Position numbers and translations under genes: made by a program | Notes under the pieces: generated by a model | Seen by the model: only the letters and a program-made list of their open reading frames with translations | Told to the model about the DNA's origin: nothing | Database searches by the model: none | Assembly: GCA_045837725.1 (NCBI GenBank) | Contig: JBEWZL010000054.1 | Coordinates: 1-51,321 of the forward strand | DNA length: 51,321 bases | Reading direction: 5' to 3' | Origin: Vermamoeba vermiformis | Lineage: Eukaryota > Tubulinea > Echinamoebida | Part shown: in pieces, positions 44,417-51,321 of the stretch | How the letters are laid out: each line of letters begins with the position of its first letter | Numbering within the stretch: the first letter of the stretch is position 1

Positions 44417-44771
44417 AGTGTTCACGGAGTTAAAATAGACGATCTGAACAGTTCAAAAGAAAACTCATTTTCTTCAGCAATAATAGCTACCAGCGATTGT
44501 AATACAGGTTGTAACGATTGTTATTCTTCATATCTTACGAAGGTGCATCCCTGTTGGTGTTCTCAGACTTAGAAATATCAGCGAACTTTAGCCAAACTTT
44601 CGCTGATATTTTACTGAACGATCCGGAGTTTTGCTGGCAAGTATAAAAGGGTTCCTAATCTGCTCCAATTCTTTCAACGAGTTGCAATAACAGCGCAACA
44701 ATACCACGCGACAAGAACAAAACTTTTTTTGAAACGGTCAAAAACATTTTCCCGCTCAATACGCCATTGCA
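44417..44771. promoter_or_regulatory. Divergent promoter, DUF1152-like gene (-) and UBX gene (+)
   Basis: 355 bases between start codons, containing the perfect inverted repeat at 44573-44611. It must drive both genes. Confidence 0.5.
44573..44611. repeat. Perfect 13-base inverted repeat in a divergent promoter
   Basis: Left arm AAATATCAGCGAA (44573-44585), 13-base loop, right arm TTCGCTGATATTT (44599-44611). The arms are exact reverse complements. It lies roughly midway between the divergent start codons (156 bases from one, 160 from the other), so it could be a paired transcription-factor site or a transcribed hairpin. Function is inference. Confidence 0.8.
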
Positions 44772-45812
44772 ATGCAGAACTTCTTTGGAGGACAACACAT
44801 TAACAACGACCCATTTTTTACATCAACACCATTCACAATGAGCACAGATTCAATATTCGAGCGGATGAGGAGGCAGATCCTAAGCAATCTTCCACCAGAA
44901 TTTGCTAGCGTCGTAAACAATACTGGTGCTACTCCGCCAAGACGCAGAAATAATTCTGGCCTCGCAAATACCATGAACAGACGTGGTCCTCCCTTCGTTG
45001 AGCATCTGGACGAACCAATCCAAAACGAGGACGACGAAGTACAAGAAGCCATTCGACGCAGCTTAATGGAAAATCAAAGAACCTCACCGCGCAACAATCA
45101 AGGAAATTTAAGAGTCAGCGACTTCGAGGATTTGATGCCCCCTCAGCAAGATCTCGAATTCCCAATCAGCGATGCAGATCTCCCCTACGAGCACTTTGAA
45201 GAGCCGCAGGACCCTATGGAACTCGAGAGACAAGAACAGGAAGAGCTCGAACGGGCCATCAAAGCTAGTGCTGAAGAAGAAGAGCGTCGAGAACGACAGA
45301 GACTGCGCGATGAGCAAGATCGTGCTTACCAAGAGTCTCTTCGTGCAGATGCAGAGCGAGTTCGACGAGCAAAAGAAGAAGAACTTAAGAAGATCGAGGA
45401 AGAGCAACGACGTCAAGAGGAGCTCGACAGACAGCACCTCGAAGAAGCGATGCGCTTGTCAGTCCAACTTACCAAAGAACAACGCGAGAAGGAAGAACTC
45501 CGTCGTAAATCTGAACAATTCAAGGTCGAGCCCACGTGGCAAGCAAACAGCGACGCCGTCACTCAATTAGGAATTCGTTTACCGAACGGCCAGCGTTTGA
45601 TGCGAAACTTCTTGAAAAGTGACAAATTAATGAAAGTGAAGGAGTTTATCGAAACAAGAAAAGTAGAAGACGAAGCTTTGAAGGAAGTCATTCCTGCTCA
45701 ATTCGATTTGGTCCAGGACTTCCCACGAAAAGTGTACGACAACCTCGATCTAACGCTGGAACAAGTCGGTCTCCTCAAGCGCGCCTTGATTAGCGTGCAA
45801 GAGAAGTACTAA
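44772..45812 (+). CDS. UIM- and UBX-domain protein, p97/Cdc48 cofactor (FAF-like C-terminus), 346 residues
   Basis: Single-exon ORF. Ubiquitin-interacting motifs are visible at about 88-103 (DEVQEAIRRSLMENQ), 155-170 (EQEELERAIKASAEEE) and 221-236 (HLEEAMRLSVQLT). A FAF1/UBXD8-type helix, EQDRAYQESLRADAERVRR, starts at residue 181 and passes into a Glu/Arg coiled coil. Residues about 252-344 are a UBX domain with IRLPNGQRLMRNFLKSD and the p97-binding loop DFPRKVYDN, which keeps the Phe-Pro-Arg touch point. Such proteins hand ubiquitylated clients to the Cdc48/p97 ATPase. Animal FAF1 and UBXD8 also have UBA and UAS domains; neither is seen here, so this is a short version with extra UIMs. AATAAA lies at 45849-45854. 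Confidence 0.92.
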   Translation: MQNFFGGQHINNDPFFTSTPFTMSTDSIFERMRRQILSNLPPEFASVVNNTGATPPRRRNNSGLANTMNRRGPPFVEHLDEPIQNEDDEVQEAIRRSLMENQRTSPRNNQGNLRVSDFEDLMPPQQDLEFPISDADLPYEHFEEPQDPMELERQEQEELERAIKASAEEEERRERQRLRDEQDRAYQESLRADAERVRRAKEEELKKIEEEQRRQEELDRQHLEEAMRLSVQLTKEQREKEELRRKSEQFKVEPTWQANSDAVTQLGIRLPNGQRLMRNFLKSDKLMKVKEFIETRKVEDEALKEVIPAQFDLVQDFPRKVYDNLDLTLEQVGLLKRALISVQEKY

Positions 45813-45848
45813 ATGAGCAACGTTGCAGCTTAATTGTAAATAGTGTAA

Positions 45849-45854
45849 AATAAA
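45849..45854 (+). terminator. Poly(A) signal AATAAA of the UBX gene
   Basis: Canonical hexamer 36 bases past the UBX stop, in the 184-base spacer before the coatomer gene. Assigned by position. Confidence 0.5.
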
Positions 45855-45996
45855 CCGCGAATTACAACAATCAGAGCTTCGAAGTTTCAAGCTGATTTTT
45901 TGCAAGTGGTGATCTGACGTCGATGTTTTTTTTTGCATTATGGTATTTTTGTATATCGCAGCATATTTATACCACAACTATTCTAATTAAATCAAA

Positions 45997-48629
45997 ATGG
46001 TGATTATTGCTGCATCCGTTGTTACAAAGAGTGGCAAGGGTAAGACATCTGCTCAGCTCAGTTAAATACACGCACTATTCAGTGTAATTAATTAAAATAT
46101 AATCAACAGCCCTTGTATCAAGACAATTTGTTGATATCAGCCGTGCCAGAATTGAAGGTAAGCTCAGATGAAAATGGAAAAATCATTCAATTTTAATTAT
46201 CGCTTATTTCGCTTATTATAATACAATTTCTTCGTACCTTATTTTCGGCTATTTATTTTAAAAATATTGCGCGTATTATTTGTAATTACTGTTAACAAGA
46301 AGGAAAAATTTCGTTTTTGAAGCAAATCCGATATTTTTCAATTAAAATCGATGTAGACATAGATCATTGTATGAATATACATGATATATTAATTAACAAC
46401 CATTTAAGGTCTTTTGGCTGCCTTTCCAAAGCTCGTTGGCAGTCCCGGTGGACGTCAGCACACGATGGTTGAAACAGAAGCAGTACGTTATCTATATCAC
46501 CCATTAGAGTCCCTTTACTTGGTCATTGTTACGACCAAGTCCAGCAACATTGTGGAGGACTTGGATACCTTGCACGTGCTCGCCAAGTTGGTAAGTAGCC
46601 CTTTCAAGATCGACGTTGACACGCACTAGAGATCGCTTAATACTTGGATTATTTGAAGCGATTAAATACCTTAAATCAAATTAATATATTAACTATGGGC
46701 ATATTATAATTGCAATATTGGGTTTAATTTATGAGAGCGGGCTTAACGAGCATGACATCCGATCTAACGTTGCTTTGATGTGCAGGTTCCCGATTACTGC
46801 CGCTCATTGGACGAACAAACTGTCTGCAAACAAGCTTTTGACTTGATTTTCGCTTTTGACGAAGTCGTGGCTATGGGCTACAAAGAAAAAGTCACCGTGC
46901 AACAGGTGAAACAGTTCGTTGAAATGGACAGTCAAGAAGAGAAGATCTTTGAAATGATTCAACGCGTAAGTGTACTTGGGACCTATTATACGGCACATAT
47001 ATTGACAAGTGTGTGCTACTCAATAGAACAAGGAGCGTGCTGCCAAGAAAGCCGCTACTGAGAAGCGCAAGGAACTCGAGCGCGAGCGCCGTGAACGAGA
47101 GAAGATGGGCTTGAAGGGTTACCCAGGCATGTATTAATGACGTTTCTAGTGTTTTTATAGCTGTGCTAATGTGTGTTAGGTATCGGCCGCAACTCGATGA
47201 GCAGTGATGGAATGGGCAGCGGCGGTGATTACTCACAACCGTTCTTGAGCGGTGGTGACAGCCCTGGTTACAAGGGTCGCACCTCTGGTTCGAGCAACAG
47301 CTATTCATCTTCATCCACCTCTTCAGACAGGTAAGACCGACCCTCGATCTAACCACTCAGCGGATCTACAGGTCAACTAATTTTAACTTATTTTTAGCTA
47401 CCGTTCTGGCTCGTATGGTACTCCTAAGGCCGCTCCTGCCAAAGAGCGCAAGGGCTTGCAATTGAAGAAGACTCAAAAGCCCAACGAAGCTATTGAGGCT
47501 ATGGTTGCCAAGGGTGAGATCGTGGACGAAGAAACCTCTGCTGCTACTGGAGGCAGCGAGACTACTCCCAGAACTATGCGCGAGGAGTAAGTGTTATTGT
47601 TAATACGAGTTTCATTACTGACGTAATACAGCGTGCACATCCAAGCCACCGAGAAGTTGCTCGCTCAATTGGACAAAGACGGAGGTCTTCAACGCTTGCA
47701 AGTGCTCGGAGAGTTCCTTATCACCACTGCCAGCGATAAGTTGGATCGTGTCATTGTCAAGTTAAAGTCGAAGAACAGCAATGACTTCCAATTCAGAGTA
47801 CGTGTTTTGGCACATCCGAATCTTCCAGCTTGATCCCGAAAACTAACATGACTACTATGATAGGCACATCCCTTCATCGACCGTGATACTTTCAACAACA
47901 AGCAAGAGCTCGTCTTGTTGCCTGGTCGTTCATACCCTGTCAACACACCCACCGCTGTTGTCAAGTGGAGATACATTTCTAACGACGTCAATGTCCTGCC
48001 TTTGATCAGTAAGTATATCATTATAGTGTCAGTATCGGGCACTAGTAGCTAATGATATCTCTTATTAGTTAACTGCTGGCCAACGCCTAGCAAGGACGTC
48101 ACAATGGTCACGGTCGAGTACGAATTGACCAATGATTTTGAAGTCAGCAATGTTGTGGTTAAAGTGCCCATCGTGTAAGTACCGTAGTATTGACAAGTAT
48201 ATTACTATAATTGGCAATATTATGCATGGCTCATTATTGTATTAGTGCCAAGTCACCTCCATCTGTCTCTCAAGCTGAAGGCACATACCACTTTGACAGC
48301 AAGAACTCAGTGCTCGAATGGGAGATCCCTCTCATCAACAACTCAAACAAGAAGGGCAATCTCGAATTCGAGATTGTGCCTTGGGAGTCTTCAAAGAACG
48401 ACACTACCTCATTGTTCCCCATCACAGTCTCCTTCAACTGCGACAAGACTTTGTGCAACATGGACGTAAGTCTTCGTGCACCTAGGCGCACTATTCGTTA
48501 TCGCAATAGAGATGCATATTTATTAATCTAATCTTACTTCAGATCGCGGAAGTCGTCACCGAAGATGGATCTGCTGTTAAGTTCTCGAACGAAAAATCCC
48601 TCGGTATTGAGAGGTACACTATCGAATAA
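45997..48629 (+). CDS. Coatomer subunit delta (delta-COP), 538 residues
   Basis: Twelve exons: 45997-46039, 46110-46157, 46409-46590, 46786-46965, 47027-47126, 47180-47330, 47398-47586, 47632-47797, 47864-48008, 48069-48174, 48246-48465 and 48543-48629. The longin-like N-terminal domain starts [20 protein letters not shown] and includes [44 protein letters not shown] Lys/Glu helix and a Gly/Ser-rich linker follow, then a C-terminal mu-homology domain from about residue 290 ([46 protein letters not shown]). Delta-COP is part of the COPI coat that returns vesicles from Golgi to ER. Length is as expected. The intron at 47127-47179 begins with GC (gcatgt); only this donor keeps frame. Intron 47587-47631 is only 45 bases. 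Confidence 0.96.
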
Positions 48630-48782
48630 GACCATATTACATCCTGTTAGTCAATTAGTGTGTAGCTAAGTAGATTAAACTTGTTTCTATTTTTAACTCG
48701 TCGCTTTTTGTTTCCAACGCGTTCTCGGTCTTGATTTAGTTTCTTTGTACATAATACAAGACCACGGGTCAGATAATCACAA

Positions 48783-49403
48783 ATGGGCAATTCAGTAGAC
48801 AGAAAGAGTGCCGCAACCCTAGTAAAGCAAAACGTAAGTTGAGCACCTTGGTATTTTAAATTTCAATTTTACGATCGGTTCAAAAATAAATTCTAAATAA
48901 TTATTTAACCACACTATAAATCATCATAAATCAGTACGTTACTAATTTTCCGTTTTTTAATGCAGCCAGCTAGCGAACATATTTTAAAGCATTGTGTTCT
49001 GCCTTACTGCTCGTTCGAATTCCTTGGCGTATCTAAAAATTGGAGGAGGCTTGCAAAAGGACTAGTAATATATGATAAGAGAATGACAGCAATAGCGGTG
49101 CAAAATGCGATTGTTTCGGCTGCTCGATCTGGTGATCTCGAGTTTTTAAAGCTTTTATTAACCCACAAACGAGCCAAGCCAGACGGTCAAAGTAACGAAG
49201 CACTAGTCCAAGCAGTTCGAAACAATCGCAATGAAGTAGCAAAATATTTATTGACCTTACCGGGAGTTAATCCGAGCGAAACACGCAGAACAAAAGTTCC
49301 TCTTGTAGCTGCCATTAGGACCAGAGAAAGTGCAGTTGAAGCTGCTGTAAAAAACGATAATAAGGAGATGATAAAGTACTTCAAAGAACGAGGAGATCTG
49401 TAG
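48783..49403 (+). CDS. Small F-box-like/ankyrin-repeat protein, 162 residues
   Basis: Two exons (48783-48833 and 48966-49403). Exon 1 encodes MGNSVDRKSAATLVKQN and joins in phase 0 to PASEHILKHCVLPYC. An unspliced start at the ATG at 48960 would give a similar protein without exon 1. The N-terminal part (EHILKHCVLPYCSFEFLGVS, KNWRRLAKGLV) matches the F-box-like start of the protein at 11753-12748 (shared pattern IL-P-C--EFL). Three ankyrin-like units follow (SAARSGDLEFLKLLLTH, AVRNNRNEVAKYLLTLPGVN, AAVKNDNKEMIKYFKERG). The Gly at position 2 could allow myristoylation, but this is weak. The role is inferred to be an adaptor for ubiquitin ligase. AATAAA lies at 49423-49428. Confidence 0.75.
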
Positions 49404-49731
49404 AGGCATCGAGTTGCCGTGGAATAAAATGTACTTTAATACTGAGTGCGTACCATATACATTATTAACTGGTTTGCATTAGAGTCAACATTCTTCAATC
49501 CTGAGTGGATCGGATCTGTTGTTGATCTTCTAAAACTGTAGCTACTTCTTTATTATGGACGAGTAGCAATGCGATCTATTACGGACAAGACAATATGGCA
49601 TGCCATTGTGAGGATAGCGGAATATCTCCTATGGTGTCACACATTTGTGCTGACGTTGTCAACCAAGTGACGAAAATCGAAATCTATTTTGACATTTTGT
49701 ATTGTGATTGAATAGTAATAGATCCACAACA
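49404..49731. other. Spacer between ankyrin and 2H phosphoesterase genes
   Basis: 328 bases with the AATAAA at 49423-49428 and the promoter of the next gene. No other content recognised. Confidence 0.35.
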
Positions 49732-50958
49732 ATGCCAGGAGAATCGTTACAAAGACGGAATAGAAGTCAAGCTATTTTATTGATAGCAGGCGTAATTGTC
49801 TTCGTCATAATGTGGGCTGCATTTTCTGCTGAAAACGACTTTGGTAGGCATAGAATTTGATGATATTAAAATAACTGAATTAATATTTATTTTCAGACCG
49901 CAATCTCCCGACTTTAGAGGTAAACATTGGAACAGAATAATAGCGTAACAAGGCTAATGAAATAAACAGACAGGCCAAAAAACGTTATATTCTCCTCAGA
50001 AATTAAACCCCGATGGAAGCTTTAAAGCTTTAGAAGGAAACACGATTATTACTTTCTTCGATCCGAAGAAAAATCCGGTTTGGCAAGATGCGCTCGTCAA
50101 AAGTCAGCAGATCGTGAAAGAAAGCAGAATCAGCGATTGCTTTTCTATACTACCGCCCTCAAGCTTCCATATTACTGCATTCGATTTGTTTACTGAAGTA
50201 CAGAAAAGACCGGATTACGTAGTAAGTTCAAGTCATCGTTTTTGACACTTATCGCGAAGAATATTCATAAACTTCTAATTCAGGCAAATGTGCCGTTTTC
50301 GAAAGTTGAAGAGGAAATGATCAACAGGTTAAGGTAAGTTCCACGCTGTTTGAATTGCATGTTAATTTGTCTTAAACTGGAATGTGATCTAGGCCTGTGT
50401 TCAAGCGCGAAAATGAAAATCCATCAATGTACGAGTTCACGTTCAAAAATGTCACGTTTGGACCGCCGAGAAAGACCTTCGTCATTGAAGTTGAATGTAC
50501 TGAACGAGAAAAGTTGCTCCGCTGGCGTGAAGGTGAGACGAACTACTAAATATTAGCACATATCCGAACTAATAATTAAGCTTCATTTAACTAGAGATTA
50601 CTGCGCTGACAGATTTGCACCTCCAACCTGCGAAATTTCATTTGACACTTGCGTACCAGCGGTACAAAGTACCTGACGAGCTCGAGGCTGAACGCGTACG
50701 AATTTGGCATCGATTGATGGAGTAAGGACTTGCATGTATTGTTAGACCTATCATTAATATCGATGCTTAAGGTTGTGGCAAGATGTCATTAAGAAGGAAC
50801 CAATCGTTCGTCCCAGCAGACCAAGGCTGACATTTTTTAGGTGAGAACTTAGCCATTTGCGATTGTGTAGAACTAATGCTCTTTGGATGCACAGGGATAT
50901 GACTCACTTTGGTTTAACTCCGCTGTATGAAGAGAACAAGGAGCTACTCGACTACTGA
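49732..50958 (+). CDS. Membrane-anchored 2H phosphoesterase (DUF1868-like), 268 residues
   Basis: Eight exons: 49732-49843, 49897-49919, 50000-50221, 50284-50333, 50393-50532, 50595-50721, 50772-50840 and 50895-50958. Exon 2 is a 23-base micro-exon. A basic N-terminus (MPGESLQRRNRSQ) precedes one hydrophobic segment at residues 14-34 (ILLIAGVIVFVIMWAAFSA), a signal anchor. The rest has two copies of the catalytic motif His-x-Thr: FHITAFDL (His102, Thr104) and FHLTLAYQ (His198, Thr200), as in the LigT/2H superfamily. NTIITFFDP and the ending LRLTFFRDM-like strand fit DUF1868. 2H enzymes open or join 2',3'-cyclic phosphates or cut 2'-5' bonds in RNA or small molecules. Anchoring with the catalytic part on the lumenal or outer side is predicted by the positive-inside rule. 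The poly(A) signal AATAAA lies at 50987-50992. Confidence 0.87.
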
Positions 50959-51281
50959 TCTTATCAAACAGCCTTTGATATATGATAATAAAGCAAATGA
51001 TTGTCAATATTATTAGATTAACTTATTGATTATTTGATAAATGGTCATATCACACTGATTGGCACTTGTTTGGTTTTAATGCGATATCGGTAATGAAAAC
51101 TACTGCAAATATGACATGTCAAATTTGATATTATACAAATGATATGAACAACGGGTTGCACTTCAAATGAGAGCTGTATTGGCAAGTAAATGTCGAATAC
51201 GATAGGTTTCAATGTGAAAGATAGTATTATAAACAGTCTAACCTGAAGTAAAGTGATTAGAGTTGAGTGTGTTTTGCCAGT
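50959..51281. other. Right-hand spacer
   Basis: AT-rich 3' flank of the phosphoesterase gene with the AATAAA at 50987-50992. Nothing else recognised. Confidence 0.35.
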
Positions 51282-51320
51282 TTATTTAGCGACGCTGTAA
51301 TTGTCCTCCAAATCGCCATT
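51282..51320 (-). CDS. Possible 3' end of a minus-strand gene cut by the window edge
   Basis: On the minus strand the last bases read in frame as NGDLEDNYSVAK followed by TAA, and the stop overlaps an AATAAA. The stretch has exon-like composition next to an AT-rich spacer. With only 12 codons visible this is a guess. Confidence 0.25.
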   Translation of the reverse strand, partial: NGDLEDNYSVAK

Positions 51321-51321
51321 A

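Noticed and set aside
1-51321. tRNA genes, rRNA, transposons, virus-like elements, CRISPR
   Set aside because: I looked for T-loop boxes, terminal repeats, reverse-transcriptase or transposase motifs and regular short repeats and found none.

Overview
This is a gene-dense, intron-rich eukaryotic nuclear locus. Nearly every gene is cut by short GT-AG introns, mostly 45-150 bases with a few of 250-540. Spacers are AT-rich, exons are closer to even composition, and several genes end near AATAAA. A Sib-like (integrin-beta-like) adhesion receptor, an amoebozoan-type tandem-CH actin-binding protein, several sedolisin proteases and many F-box/LRR/ankyrin genes suggest an amoeba, most likely Amoebozoa of dictyostelid or protosteloid grade. 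That placement is inference. I see no rRNA, tRNA, CRISPR, transposon or virus-like element. All gene models were spliced by hand; every model keeps frame across all its exons.

Layout, left to right. 1-4.5 kb: the 5' end of an unknown minus-strand gene, a 78-residue two-helix membrane protein (+), a tandem calponin-homology protein with a polyproline insert and an ER/K helix (-), and a small heat-shock protein (+). 4.8-5.8 kb: a SAT1-like acetyltransferase (+). 6.3-15.1 kb: three sedolisin (tripeptidyl-peptidase I type) proteases (+), the first two a young duplicate pair, with an F-box-like/ankyrin gene (-) between copies 2 and 3. 15.1-17.6 kb: an unrecognised 511-residue, probably nuclear protein (-). 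18.1-22.8 kb: protein-L-isoaspartate methyltransferase and an unrecognised 365-residue protein (+). 23.5-30.7 kb: a 2274-residue cell-surface receptor (+).

30.8-39.4 kb: four minus-strand genes: an AlkB-type dioxygenase, an RNI-type LRR protein with an apparent elongin BC-box, and two F-box/LRR proteins. 39.9-44.4 kb: an UNC93-like transporter and a DUF1152-like protein (-). 44.8-51 kb: a UIM/UBX protein, the coatomer delta subunit, a second small F-box-like/ankyrin protein and a membrane-anchored 2H phosphoesterase (+). A possible tail of another minus-strand gene lies at the right edge.

There is no operon logic, but themes recur. Adhesion and phagocytosis are represented by the receptor, the CH protein and the lysosomal-type proteases. 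Ubiquitin-dependent turnover is represented by the F-box/LRR, F-box/ankyrin, BC-box/LRR and UIM/UBX proteins. Protein and nucleic-acid repair is represented by PIMT, AlkB and Hsp20.
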